Shown here one piece after another: positions 1 to 11,209 of a DNA stretch of 64,000 nt (position 1 is the first letter of the stretch; every line of letters begins with the position of its first letter). The DNA is taken from contig NZ_QUET01000001.1 of NCBI RefSeq assembly GCF_003478445.1, positions 128,030 through 192,029 of the forward strand, in the 5' to 3' direction. The notes beneath the pieces were generated by a model, which saw only the letters and a list, made by a program, of their open reading frames with translations, was not told the origin of the DNA and did no database searches. The DNA is from Roseburia sp. AM59-24XD. Lineage in GTDB: Bacteria; Bacillota; Clostridia; Lachnospirales; Lachnospiraceae. The translations under genes were made by a program, and so were the position numbers.

Positions 1-1
1 T

Positions 2-616
2 CCGCCAGTAGATGAAGCCTGCCATATAAAGGCACAGTATGATTATTTGAATTTTATAAATAATGAGAATACAGTTAATGTCAGAAGTCAGGCTATGAAT
101 TATTGTTGGTCTGATAAGAAAATAAATACAATTATACAAAATTTTCTTGATATGGCATTTAAGCCACTTATAGATTTTATTAACGACCAACTTTCGATGG
201 AAATGATTGTTTATGATGAGGAGGCAAAAGCTATGGGCGGAAATACATATATTCAGAATATTGAAACTGTCAATGGCTCTGCGAGTCAGCAGAACAGTGG
301 CGTGATAAATACTTATAACACTACAAATGATACAAGTTCTATGCTTGATTTGATTGATAAATTATTGGCTTCATTACCTGAGATACAAGGTGTTGATGCA
401 GAAGAAATTGAGAATGTAAAAGATGATTTGGAAATGGTTCAGGAACAGTTGAAAACCGATAATCCGAAAAAGAACCGTATAGGAAAAGCTCTTGTAGGTA
501 TCAAAAAGTTTGCAGGCGATTTTTCTATGAAACTTGCAGTAACACTTGCTGCCGGAGCAGTTACCGGAGCAGATTGGGGTATGTTACTGCAACAGCTTGA
601 AAACTTTATTAGATAA
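2..616 (+). CDS. Hypothetical protein, 3' part (5' end outside window), upstream of pglX
   Basis: The frame is open from base 2, so this is the C-terminal 204 residues of a longer protein and the TTG at 47 is probably not the start. A central Asn/Thr/Ser-rich linker (NTYIQNIETVNG, then SQQNSG) precedes an acidic helical stretch and a C-terminal Gly/Ala-rich hydrophobic segment (LAVTLAAGAVTGADWG). That layout recalls C-termini of AbiTii-type and other defence proteins, but I see no diagnostic motif. It ends 17 bases before pglX on the same strand, so it is probably cotranscribed with the BREX genes. Function is unknown. Confidence 0.7.
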   Translation, partial: PPVDEACHIKAQYDYLNFINNENTVNVRSQAMNYCWSDKKINTIIQNFLDMAFKPLIDFINDQLSMEMIVYDEEAKAMGGNTYIQNIETVNGSASQQNSGVINTYNTTNDTSSMLDLIDKLLASLPEIQGVDAEEIENVKDDLEMVQEQLKTDNPKKNRIGKALVGIKKFAGDFSMKLAVTLAAGAVTGADWGMLLQQLENFIR

Positions 617-633
617 GAGATGGAGAAAGCAAG

Positions 634-3600
634 ATGAATAAAACAGCAATAAAAAATTTTTCTGTATGGGCAAGGGAAAAACTTATATCAGATATCATCT
701 ATAAGGCAAGTATGATTGGTATCACGGAAGATGGAATTGCAGATGAGTTACCTCAGTCAACAAATGACTTGCATTTTTTTGATATTGGAACGAAGAATTA
801 TGCTGAGGTTTCTGGCAAAGAAATTGAACAACGTGATGCATTAGTTAGTGCAATTAAGAAAAAAGAAAGAGACATTCAAAATTATAAAGAAGCATTTAGA
901 TATCTGATTGAAGAAGTTGCATATACTTGGTTCAATCGTCTAATTGCGATTCGTTTTATGGAAGTAAATGATTATTTGCCTTCCGGTGTTCGTGTGCTTT
1001 CTTCTGAAAATAAAGCAAAAAAAGAGCCTGATTTGGTAACGGCACCGTTTGATACCGATTTGGAATTTACATCATCTGAACAGGATAAAATAATCCAACT
1101 GAAAGACGATAATGAATTAGATGAGTTGTTCCGTATTCTTTTCATTAAGCAGTGCAATAAACTTCACGATATTTTACCTGATTTATTTGAAAAGACAGAT
1201 GATTACTCAGAACTATTGCTTACAATTCCGTTCACAGACCCAGATGGAATTATATATCATCTTGTGAACGATATTGAAGAAGTTGATTTCCGCATTAACG
1301 ATGAAATGTATACCGATGATGGAAAAATAAAAGCTGATGGTCAGGTCGAAATTATTGGTTGGTTGTATCAATATTATAATATTGAACCAAAAGCAGCAGT
1401 TTTTGGACGAGCAAGCGGCAAGAAAATATCGAAAGAAGAAATTCCGGCAGCAACACAGCTTTTTACACCGGATTGGATTGTTCGTTATATGGTTGAAAAT
1501 TCATTGGGTAGAATTTGGATAGAGGGGCATCCAGATAATTCTTTGAAAGATACTTGGAAATATTATATTGATGAAGCAGAGCAAGAACCTGATGTTGTAG
1601 CTAAACTTGAAGAAATTAAATCAACATATAAGGAGTTAGCACCGGAAAGCATTAAGATAATAGACCCGTGTATGGGTAGTGGTCATATTCTTGTGTATGC
1701 TTTTGATGTACTTATGCAGATATATGAGAGCTATGGATATACGCAGAGAGATGCTGCACGTAGTATATTGAAAAATAATATTTTTGGTCTTGATATTGAT
1801 AAACGTGCATATCAGCTTGCTTATTTTTCAATAATGATGAAAGCTCGTTATTATAATCGAAGAATTTTAACTGAGGGAATAGAACCGAACTTATGCTTTG
1901 TTCAAAATAGTACGTCGTTGTCAGAGTCTGCACTTGAGAAAATGGGGGACTGCAAAAATATTACCCAACAGCTTATTTCTGATTTTAAGTATGCAGCCGA
2001 ATATGGAAGTGTAATGACAGGTTCTTTGTCGGAAGATGATTTAAAAATAATAAGCAACCAAGTTGGTTATATAGAAGAACACAAGAATGATGGCAACTTA
2101 ATTGATATTATGAATTGCAATGAGGTTATTTCAAACCTTGCACCGTTGTTAAAACAGGCGATTATGCTTACACAGAAATATGATATTGTTGTTACAAATC
2201 CACCGTATATGCCGGTAAGCAATGCGGAAACGAGATTGAATGACTATGTTAAGAAAAAATATCCTGACAGTAAAACGGACTTATTTGCAGTATTTATTGA
2301 ACGATGCAAGGAAATGTTGAAAGTAAACGGATACCAAGCAATGATAACAATGCATTCTTGGTTATTTATTTCCTCTTATGAGAAGTTACGTAAGAAAATA
2401 TTATTGTCTGACATAATTAGTATGGCACATCTTGGAGCAAGGGCATTTGATGAGATAGCAGGCGAAGTTGTTCAAACTACAAGTTTTGTTATGAGAAAAA
2501 GTTATCTCGAAGAGTATAAAGGAACATATTGTAGATTGATAGAACCAACGTCTGAAAAAGGTAAAGCAGATGAATTTTTGGCTGAGAATAATCGTTATTA
2601 TGCTAAACAAAAGGATTTTGAGAAAATACCGGGAATGCCAATTTCTTATTGGGTTAGTAAACAGATAATTAAAGCGTTTGATAAATATCCTTCCTTGGGA
2701 GAAATGGCATTAGCAAGAAATGGAATGAAGACAGGAGATAACAATCAATTTGTTCGTTTATGGTGGGAAGTCGCAGATAGCAAATTTAATTCAAAAGCGA
2801 ATTCTACTAATGAAGCCGTGCAATCAGGAGCAAAATGGTTCCCATATAACAAGGGTGGAGAATATCGCAAATGGTATGGTAATAATGATTGCGTGGTTAA
2901 TTGGGAGAATGAGGGAGCTTGCGTAATTGGAAAAGCAAAAATTGAAAAACGAAATGTACAGGATTACCCTAATAAATTAAAGTTTTTGCCATCTGCAACT
3001 TGGTCACTTATTACATCAAAGCCAGCATTTAGATATAAAAAATGCAATATTTCGGATATTGCAGGAATGTCATTTTACCCATATGATGATAATCTATATT
3101 ACTATTTAGGCTTTTGTAATACAATAATTGCTTCTGAAATATTAAAGTTAATAGCTCCTACAATCAATTTTCAGGCAGGGGATATTTCCAGATTGCCTAT
3201 AATTATAGAGAATGATAAGAAAGAAATAATTGAAAATTTAGTAAAAATGTGTATTGATATAGCTTCAAAGGAATGGGATTCTTTTGAAACTTCTTGGGAC
3301 TTTAAAAAGCATCCATTGGTTTGTTATGAAGCAGATAAGGTGTCAGTAGCTTTTGAGATGTGGACAAAAGAATGTGCTGAGCGTTTTATCTGCTTAAAAC
3401 TAATGAAGAAGAACTTAATCGCATTTTTATTGACATCTACGAATTGCAGGACGAATTGACACCGGAAGTAGAAGATAAAGATGTTACGGTTCGTCAGGCT
3501 GATTTACAGAGAGAGATTAAGAGCTTAATTTCTTATGCAGTTGGCTGTATGTTTGGTCGTTATTCTCTTGAACGTGAGGGGATTGTATATGCAGGTGGAA

Positions 3601-4367
3601 ACTTTGATGATGTTTATTGGAAGTATAAAGGGCAGGCTGCATTAGACAAAAATGGCGAAGCAATAGAAGGCAGTTATGCTGGTATATCTCTTGCGGATTA
3701 TCATTATCCTAAATTCCATGATACTGATGATTGGAAAACTGCAACAGAATTATCATTTGAACCTGATGCGGATAACTGTATTCCAATTACGGACGAGGAA
3801 TATTTTGAAGATGATATTGTCGGTCTGTTTTGTGCTTGGCTGAAAAAGGTTTACGGAGAAGATACGCTTGAAGAAAATCTTGATTTTATTGCGAATGCCC
3901 TTGGTAATAAAGGAAAGACAAGCCGTGAAGTAATCAGAAATTATTTCCTGACAGATTTCATCAAAGACCATATTAAGACTTATCAGAAACGCCCGATTTA
4001 TTGGCTTTTTGATAGTGGTAAGCAGAATGGGTTTAAGGCTCTTGTTTATATGCACCGTTGGAACGCAGACACCATTGGTAATGTTCGAGTTGAGTATCTG
4101 CATCGTATTCAGCGTGTGTATGAAAAAGAGATTGTCCGTATGCAGGAAATTATAGACAACAGCCATGATAACAAGGAAATTTCCAATGCCACAAAGCGTA
4201 AGGAAAAACTCCAGAAACAGATTAAGGAAACCAAAGACTATGATGCTAAAATCGCTCACTTAGCTCTTTCCCGTATCGACATTGACCTTGATGATGGCGT
4301 AAAAGTCAATTACGAAAAAGTCCAGACCGCCGATGGAAAGAAAATGCAGATTTTAGTAAAGATATAA
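634..4367 (+). pseudogene. pglX: BREX adenine-specific DNA methyltransferase PglX (BrxX), split by a -1 frameshift
   Basis: PglX methylates host DNA in type 1 BREX and is needed for phage exclusion. The first frame (634-3459) has SAM-binding motif I (DPCMGSGH, about residue 343) and catalytic motif IV NPPY (about residue 521). The C-terminal part ([17 protein letters not shown] onward) continues in another frame to 4367. The break is a short A-run at 3396-3399: one more A would join the frames as [19 protein letters not shown], typical of the family, giving roughly 1,240 residues. The C-terminal target-recognition half would be lost unless the ribosome slips -1 on A-AAA or the base is a read error. 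The start ATG 634 follows GGAGAAAG. Confidence 0.9.
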
Positions 4368-4378
4368 GTGAGGTGGAT

Positions 4379-5260
4379 ATGATGGGTAAATGTGCATTAT
4401 GTGGCGAAGATAAGGAACTGCAACTTAGCCATATTATTCCTAAATTTATAGGGAAATATCTGAAAAATACTTCGATAGGCAATATTCGCAGTCACGAAAA
4501 TCCGAACCGAATTGCTCAGGACATCGAAAAGCATTATATGCTTTGTCACGATTGCGAAGAATTATTTAGTGCGTCTGAAAGATATTTCGCTAATACTGTC
4601 TTTTATCCGTATAAGCGAGATAAACACGAAATCTTTAACTATGACGAAAAACTTTTTTATTTCCTTACATCGTTATCTTGGCGAAGCCTTTATTTGGATA
4701 TTGTAAATTTTGTTCGTGAAAAAAGTCTGAAACTGGATGTAATAGAAAGAATGATTGAAGCCGAAGGGATTATGAGAGATTTTCTCCTTAGCAAAAGAAC
4801 GGATTTAAGCAATATTGAACATCATATTTTCTTCTTTGAACGAATAATGAATGTGAACGCACCTGATGATAATTTGTTAAAAACAGGACGACCTCATACC
4901 ACCATTCATCGTTCTTTAACTTCGTATTCTGGCTACTCGGATAATACGATTTATACAATCTCAAATCTTATGGGTATTGTTGTAGTTACTCTATACTCAA
5001 AAGACGTGGATGAAATATGGAAAAACACACAAGTATTTAATGAAAAAAATATATTGGTAGCAGCAAACCAAGAAGTACAGAGTAGATTAGGAAATGAATT
5101 CGTATTTTGGATGGAACAATGTGAAAAAGATATAAATGTAATCAGCGAAGAAACGGAACAGAAAATATTGAAAAAGGTAATAGATTTAGGCGACGATATA
5201 AAAGAATATGCGATTTATCAGGATATTGTTGATGACAATCAGCTTGAAATTGATTTATAA
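4379..5260 (+). CDS. HNH-like zinc-binding protein inserted between pglX and pglZ
   Basis: This 293-residue protein opens with an HNH-type signature: CALCG, then LSHIIPKF, then CHDCE within the first 65 residues. Two Cys pairs and a His-Ile-Ile-Pro core are the usual zinc/beta-beta-alpha layout of HNH nucleases. The rest is charged and helical and I do not recognise it. The gene starts 11 bases after the pglX frame ends (GTGAGG ribosome site; ATG 4379, or 4382) and ends 12 bases before pglZ, so it is within the BREX operon. It is not part of the six-gene BREX core; an accessory nuclease is an inference. Confidence 0.75.
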   Translation: MMGKCALCGEDKELQLSHIIPKFIGKYLKNTSIGNIRSHENPNRIAQDIEKHYMLCHDCEELFSASERYFANTVFYPYKRDKHEIFNYDEKLFYFLTSLSWRSLYLDIVNFVREKSLKLDVIERMIEAEGIMRDFLLSKRTDLSNIEHHIFFFERIMNVNAPDDNLLKTGRPHTTIHRSLTSYSGYSDNTIYTISNLMGIVVVTLYSKDVDEIWKNTQVFNEKNILVAANQEVQSRLGNEFVFWMEQCEKDINVISEETEQKILKKVIDLGDDIKEYAIYQDIVDDNQLEIDL

Positions 5261-5272
5261 GGCAGGTCAAAC

Positions 5273-7795
5273 ATGGCAGAACTAAACTTAAAACAGATTA
5301 CAGACAAATTAAATAGTGAGTTTGCAAGTGATGTCCGTAAACTTGTGTTTTGGTATGATGCCAATGCGGAGTTTCAGGAGGATATTGACAGCATAGAATT
5401 GGAAAATGCAAAGGTTCTGCATCTTGAGCCGGACAATCAGTTCTATATCAAATACTTCTTGGAACGAGAGGATACGACAACCAATTATCTTGTGTACGCT
5501 CCTTTTGCAAAACCGAACATAAGGGACAACCATCTTGCAGATACAATCCGATATTCTAAAGAATTTTTTGCTGACCGTGCTTCCTTGCTCACGCTTGATT
5601 TGGGGATTGATGAACGGTACAAGCCTGTTATTCAGCATTATATTAAATTCTTTGCGAATAAAGACAGAACGCAGAAATTCTATGATTTGGAAATAGAGAA
5701 TTTCAACAGAAGCACGATTGAAGTTGCATTGATGAGTGTGCTTTGCAAGGATAAGACCGCTTCGTTTGAAGAAGTGCTGCGTTCAATTTTAACAGACGAT
5801 GGCTTGCTGGATAACAAATACCTAACAGAGTTTGAGAAGTATGATTTGCTTTCTGCATTCTGGCAGCAGGCAGATGTGGCATTTGGATATAATGACCCGA
5901 AGCCAACACTTGAAAAACTCGTTATCACGATGTTTGTTACATATGCGGCTAAGAGTATTCATACGGATATGCCGCAGGCTTGGAAACCATTTATTTCTTA
6001 TAAATCCGGTAATATCATTGCATTTATGGATAACCTGATGAACAGTTATCTGTATGGTACACGTTTTGATGAGATTTCAGAGATTATCTATAATGCAATT
6101 AACGGTAAAAATTATCTTGAGAAGATGGAAGTGGAAACACTTGTAGCTTGCAATATCTTTGCAGGTGTTGATGAACTTCTGATTAGTTGGATTATCGGCA
6201 GACTTGAGAATGAGGATATAGGAGCAAAGCTGAATGGAAAGACGATTCCGGAGCTTTGTGTAGAACGCAGGAAGCAACATTTTGGAAAGAACTTCCGCAA
6301 TGAGTATTTCATTCTTCAGAATGCCTTTGATATGATTGCTGAAGGTAAGTATCAGCCAGTTAGCGGTATCAAAAACTTGGTTAAGGAATATACGGAGTCA
6401 ACTTATAAGATTGACCGTTATTATAGATACTTTTATTTTTACTTCGATAAATTGGAAGATACCACACAGTTTGAAAAAATCAGGGAACTGGTTGAGAATA
6501 TCTATACGAATGAGTATCTGAATCGGATTACAGTGAACTGGAACAATGAGCTTGCAGACGCAGATGGAGAAACAGGACTTACGTTGCAGAGAGATTTCTT
6601 TGCAAGGCACATCAATTACTCAAAGGATAGAGTAGTAGTTATTATATCTGATGCACTCCGTTATGAGGTTGCACATACCCTGTTTGAAAAAATGCAGGCA
6701 GATGAGAAGTGCAATGCTTCTATCGGAGCAATGCAAGGTGTTCTTCCATCTTATACACCGTTAGGTATGGCTTCCCTGCTTCCGCATAAGACGATTGAAT
6801 ATAGTTCATCTTATGATGTGCTGGTTGACGGAAAAGCGTGCAGTTCCACGGAGCAAAGGGAATCTATTCTGAAAGAGTATAAAGTAAGCAGTAAGTGCAT
6901 TCAGTTTGATTCAATGAAAACAATGAAACAGGCAGACCTTCGTTCTATCTTTACAGGACAGGACGTTGTGTATATTTATCATAATCAGATAGATGCCCGT
7001 GGAGATAAAGCGGCTTCTGAAAATGAAGTCTTTACTGCTTGCGAAGAAGCAATTGAAGAGATTTATACTTTGATAAAGAGAATTGCATCGCAGGCAAATA
7101 CTTATCATTTTATTGTGACGGCAGACCACGGATTTATTTATAAGAGAGACAAAATTCAGGCAACAGATAAGATTGCCGGAGCTGCTTCAAAATCAAACAG
7201 TGTTGGACAGCGTTATTCCATATCTGCCGAAGAAATCAAGGCAGACGGAGTTTGCCATACAACAGTTGGTAAGGTACTTGGTAGTGTCGATGAACGTATC
7301 GTGTCATTCCCTCTTGCTTCAGATATTTTCAAGGTGGCAGGAGCAGGACAGAACTATGTTCATGGCGGCTGCTCTCCGCAGGAAATGCTTGTACCGATGA
7401 TTGATGTGAAAGTGGATAAGGGCAAAAAGGAAACAAGCCTAGCAGAAATTGCTCTTGTAAGTTTGACTTCAAAGATTACAAATCTTATCACGACACTGGA
7501 TTTTGTTCAGACAGAGCCGGTAAGTGATATTGTGAAAGAAACAAGTTACCGAGTATATTTCATTTCTGATAATAACGAGAAGATTTCTAATGAGAATATT
7601 GTTATTGCAGATAAGAAAGATAAAGATACGACGAAGCGTATGTTCAGACTCCGCTTTAACTTTAAGAACAAGAAATACGATAAATCACAGAAATACTACT
7701 TGGTTGCTTATGACGATAAGAATGATATAGAAGTTCTTCGTCACGAGATTATTATGGATATTGCATTTGCCGATGATTTTGGATTCTTCGGGTAA
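5273..7795 (+). CDS. pglZ: BREX alkaline-phosphatase-superfamily protein PglZ
   Basis: PglZ is the signature gene of BREX and related systems. The 840-residue length fits BREX type 1 PglZ. The alkaline-phosphatase-like metal-binding motifs are visible: VIISDALRYE near residue 457 (metal-ligand/nucleophile region) and TADHGFIYKR near residue 615. The N-terminal part (LVFWYDANAEFQEDI) is typical of BREX-1 PglZ. The gene is intact, with ATG 5273 after GGCAGG, between the HNH-like gene and an unknown interrupted gene. It acts in the cytoplasm with the other BREX proteins; the exact reaction is not settled in the family. Confidence 0.95.
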   Translation: MAELNLKQITDKLNSEFASDVRKLVFWYDANAEFQEDIDSIELENAKVLHLEPDNQFYIKYFLEREDTTTNYLVYAPFAKPNIRDNHLADTIRYSKEFFADRASLLTLDLGIDERYKPVIQHYIKFFANKDRTQKFYDLEIENFNRSTIEVALMSVLCKDKTASFEEVLRSILTDDGLLDNKYLTEFEKYDLLSAFWQQADVAFGYNDPKPTLEKLVITMFVTYAAKSIHTDMPQAWKPFISYKSGNIIAFMDNLMNSYLYGTRFDEISEIIYNAINGKNYLEKMEVETLVACNIFAGVDELLISWIIGRLENEDIGAKLNGKTIPELCVERRKQHFGKNFRNEYFILQNAFDMIAEGKYQPVSGIKNLVKEYTESTYKIDRYYRYFYFYFDKLEDTTQFEKIRELVENIYTNEYLNRITVNWNNELADADGETGLTLQRDFFARHINYSKDRVVVIISDALRYEVAHTLFEKMQADEKCNASIGAMQGVLPSYTPLGMASLLPHKTIEYSSSYDVLVDGKACSSTEQRESILKEYKVSSKCIQFDSMKTMKQADLRSIFTGQDVVYIYHNQIDARGDKAASENEVFTACEEAIEEIYTLIKRIASQANTYHFIVTADHGFIYKRDKIQATDKIAGAASKSNSVGQRYSISAEEIKADGVCHTTVGKVLGSVDERIVSFPLASDIFKVAGAGQNYVHGGCSPQEMLVPMIDVKVDKGKKETSLAEIALVSLTSKITNLITTLDFVQTEPVSDIVKETSYRVYFISDNNEKISNENIVIADKKDKDTTKRMFRLRFNFKNKKYDKSQKYYLVAYDDKNDIEVLRHEIIMDIAFADDFGFFG

Positions 7796-7819
7796 TATCT
7801 GAAAAGGGGGTATCGCCTT

Positions 7820-9001
7820 ATGGGAAGATGGGGCTTTTCTGATGCCTTAGCCTTTGCAGTTGCAATGACTGTTCGGGATATGAGCAGAGAGAAAGAGAAA
7901 AGACTGATTAAAACACAGAAGTTTTATCAGGAATGTTATGAAAAGATAGCCAGTGATAGCGAACGGGCATTCAATATTGTATCAAAGGTTGTAACAAAGG
8001 CATCACGCCGATATATTCCGAATGAGATAGCTTCGGGCAGTACCTACCTTGCGTTATATGCGTTTGCTCTTGTCATCGAAAGACAGGGCAGAGTGACAAA
8101 AGAGCAGAGTAAAATTATTAGGATTTACTTCAATAATATGAGCTTCCCATTTTCGGAGAGTGCATATTTAAGTGCAGCGAGAACCGGAGGAGAGGTTGGC
8201 AATTTCCGAAATGTCATATCTATAAGTAAGAGTTATGCAGGTGGCTTTTGAGTCAACTTCTTCCGGGCATTATACAAGTCCGGAACGCAGAAAGATTTGC
8301 AGGATATGATTGATTATACGACGTCAATCGTTATGCGGTTTTCGATTCTTGGAAATCCTGACAGTAACATTTCCAATGCAATATGTCAGAACTTTATTGA
8401 CAGCGTAAATTATCAGATTAACCAAGTGCGTGAGATTTCCATTAAGGAAGTGGATTGGCTTGGGGTGATACCGATAGAAGACCGTTTGGAAGAAATGAAG
8501 TTTTTCTATGAGGATTTGATTGACAGGTCAAACATTACAAACGACATTTCAAAAGAAGAATTGCTTCCGTATTTGGAACTTCAGATTTTGAATTGTATCT
8601 GCGATGTTGTAATGATGACGAAACAGCCAAAGTCCGTGAAACTGAGAATGATGAATGATGCCGTCAGACTTTCAGGCATACATACTGGTGTAACACCGGA
8701 ACAATATGTAAGAGAGATTGCTAACAATACGGAGATGGGGCAGTTTTATAAAACAATGTTCTCATCAGGTAATCCATTGGGTTCATTTTGGCTCGTGATT
8801 TTTACAATGGGTGGACAGCTTTATGGAACGGACGCAACTGATGAACCGATTGGAATTGTCAATAATATTTTTTCTATCCTGATTCAGATTGAGAATTATC
8901 TTGATGAAAAGTATAACTTCTTAGGAAAAGACAGCATAGCGAAAGAATATATGTTGCATATTATCGAGCAGCTTGCCGATAAGTGCGATGAGGAGGATTA
9001 G
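7820..9001 (+). pseudogene. Unknown BREX-operon protein interrupted by an in-frame TGA
   Basis: Two open segments, 7820-8251 (143 residues) and 8297-9001, lie in the same frame and are separated only by the TGA at 8249-8251. Read through, the sequence runs KSYAGGF-stop-VNFFRALYKSGTQ without a break, so one gene of about 393 residues is implied; a TGG-to-TGA change is the simplest cause. The product is mainly alpha-helical with no motif I recognise. It has a strong ribosome site (AAAAGGGGG) and lies between pglZ and brxL, where BREX operons sometimes carry accessory genes. A restart at ATG 8303 could yield the C-terminal part alone. Confidence 0.75.
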
Positions 9002-9007
9002 ATTATA

Positions 9008-11185
9008 ATGGATAACATTGAAAAAGATATAGCTCAGGGCTATGCCGATTTTGCAGATGATGAAGGAAGCATAGAAGAAGTAGAAACAGAGGAAAATATT
9101 GTAACAGAGAATAGCACATCATTTAGCTTTGAAGAAACTACCAATTTTTCTGAGATGAGTGATATAAACAGAAAACTCCGTACTTATTTTGATGGAAAAA
9201 TTGTCCGTAAGGATTTGACGAAATCCATCAAAGAGGGAGCGAATGTTCCGGTTTATGTGCTTGAATTTTTACTGGGACAGTATTGCAGTTCTGATGACCC
9301 ATCTATCATCGAAGAAGGTGTGGCGAATGTAAAAAGAATACTGGCAGACAATTATGTACGACCAGACGAAGCACAGAAAATTCTTTCCCTGCTCCGTCAA
9401 AGGGGAAGTCATACAGTCATTGATAAGATTACGGTTAATCTAAATATTAAAAAAGATACTTATGAAGCAGAGTTTTCTAACCTTGGAATTAAAGCAATTC
9501 CGATTAGCGAAGATTATCCGAGCAAATTTGACCGTCTGCTTTGTGGAGGTATCTGGTGTATTGTTCAGCTTGAATATGAATACATAGAGGAAGATAAGAA
9601 TGCTTCTCCTATCCATATCCGTAAACTTACACCGATTCAGATGCCGCACGTTGACATCAATGAACTGAAACAAGGGAGAAAGGCGTTTACAAAAGATGAA
9701 TGGATAAGCGTAATGCTCCGTTCCATCGGTATGGAACCGGATACACTGACCGAAAGAGAAAAGTGGTTGCTTCTTGCCCGTATGTTACCGCTCGTAGAAA
9801 ATAATTTTAATTTGTGTGAACTCGGACCGAGAAGTACAGGTAAATCTCATTTATACAAAGAAATTTCACCGAACAGTATTCTTGTTTCCGGTGGTCAGAC
9901 AACAGTAGCAAATCTGTTCTACAATATGGCAAGAAAGACAGTTGGTCTTGTCGGTTTGTGGGATTGTGTCGCTTTTGATGAGGTTGCAGGTATCAATTTC
10001 AAAGATAAAGACGGTATCCAGATAATGAAAGATTATATGGCTTCCGGTTCTTTTGCCCGTGGAAAAGAAGAAAAGTCTGCTTCTGCATCAATGGTATTTG
10101 TGGGTAATATCAATCAGAGTGTTGATGTGCTGTTGAAAACATCGAGTCTGTTTGCTCCGTTCCCGCCGGAAATGGGAACAGATACAGCGTTCCTTGACCG
10201 TATGCACTGCTATATTCCGGGTTGGGAAATTCCAAAATTCAGACCGCAGCACTTTACAAATGATTATGGTTTTATCAGTGACTATCTTGCAGAGTTTATC
10301 AGAGAACTTCGTAAAGAACAGTATGGCGATGCCTTGGATAAATACTTCCGCCTTGGAAAGAACTTAAACCAGCGTGATACGATTGCAGTCAGAAAGATGG
10401 TCGGTGGATTTATCAAGCTGCTTTATCCTGATGGAGAATATACCAAGGAAGAACTGGAAGAAGTTTTAAAGATTTCTCTCGAGATGCGTCGTAGAGTCAA
10501 GGAACAGTTGAAGAAACTTGGCGGTATGGAGTTCTATGATGTGAATTTCTCATACATTGACAATGAAACATTTGAGGAATTCTATGTATCCGTGCCAGAG
10601 CAGGGCGGTGGAAAACTGATTCCGGAAGGAATGTGTAATCCGGGACAAGTCTATACCGTGGCTCAGGGTAAAACGGGTATGCTTGGTGTATTCCGTTTGG
10701 AATCTCAGATGATGCCGGGTAACGGAAAGTTCGAGCGTTCCGGTTTAGGCTCTGATGGAAAATGTAAAGAAGCAACGAATACTGCGTTTAATTTCTTGAA
10801 AGCCAATTCTAACCGTATCAGTGGCTCTATCAGTACAACGACAAAGGATTATATCATCAATTACCAAGACTTGCAGGGCATTGGTATGACAGACAAATTG
10901 GCATTGCCAACACTGATTGCTTTATCTTCAGTGGCATTAGGTAAACCTGTTGCAAGCAGTCTTGCAGTTCTTGGAGAAATCAGTATCGCAGGAACACTTA
11001 TCAAAGTTGATGAGCTTGCAAACAGTTTGCAGGTATGTTTGGACAGTGGGGCAAAGAAAGTTTTGCTCCCTATTGTATCAGCAGCAGACATCGGAGCAGT
11101 TCCATCGGATTTAATTGGCTGCTTTAATTTGATTTTCTATTCCAGTGCGGAAGATGCAGTATATAAGGCATTGGGCGTGGAATAA
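9008..11185 (+). CDS. brxL: BREX Lon-like ATPase/protease-like protein BrxL
   Basis: BrxL, 725 residues here, is the last core gene of type 1 BREX. An AAA+ Walker A (GPRSTGKSHLY, near residue 272) is followed by a Walker B-type segment (WDCVAFDEVAG). The C-terminal third has the Lon/S16 fold sequence (SSVALGKPVASSLAVLGE, then a Gly/Ala-rich KKVLLPIVSAAD segment). The gene is intact and ends 24 bases before a 25-bp palindrome. BrxL forms ring-shaped DNA-binding multimers in characterised systems; its role in blocking phage replication rather than cutting DNA follows from family knowledge. Confidence 0.95.
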   Translation: MDNIEKDIAQGYADFADDEGSIEEVETEENIVTENSTSFSFEETTNFSEMSDINRKLRTYFDGKIVRKDLTKSIKEGANVPVYVLEFLLGQYCSSDDPSIIEEGVANVKRILADNYVRPDEAQKILSLLRQRGSHTVIDKITVNLNIKKDTYEAEFSNLGIKAIPISEDYPSKFDRLLCGGIWCIVQLEYEYIEEDKNASPIHIRKLTPIQMPHVDINELKQGRKAFTKDEWISVMLRSIGMEPDTLTEREKWLLLARMLPLVENNFNLCELGPRSTGKSHLYKEISPNSILVSGGQTTVANLFYNMARKTVGLVGLWDCVAFDEVAGINFKDKDGIQIMKDYMASGSFARGKEEKSASASMVFVGNINQSVDVLLKTSSLFAPFPPEMGTDTAFLDRMHCYIPGWEIPKFRPQHFTNDYGFISDYLAEFIRELRKEQYGDALDKYFRLGKNLNQRDTIAVRKMVGGFIKLLYPDGEYTKEELEEVLKISLEMRRRVKEQLKKLGGMEFYDVNFSYIDNETFEEFYVSVPEQGGGKLIPEGMCNPGQVYTVAQGKTGMLGVFRLESQMMPGNGKFERSGLGSDGKCKEATNTAFNFLKANSNRISGSISTTTKDYIINYQDLQGIGMTDKLALPTLIALSSVALGKPVASSLAVLGEISIAGTLIKVDELANSLQVCLDSGAKKVLLPIVSAADIGAVPSDLIGCFNLIFYSSAEDAVYKALGVE

Positions 11186-11209
11186 AAGGATAATGCGATG
11201 ATAGATTTA

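Noticed and set aside
972..6610. Several long frames on the minus strand inside pglX and pglZ
   Set aside because: They have no ribosome sites or recognisable protein patterns and lie opposite well-conserved genes.
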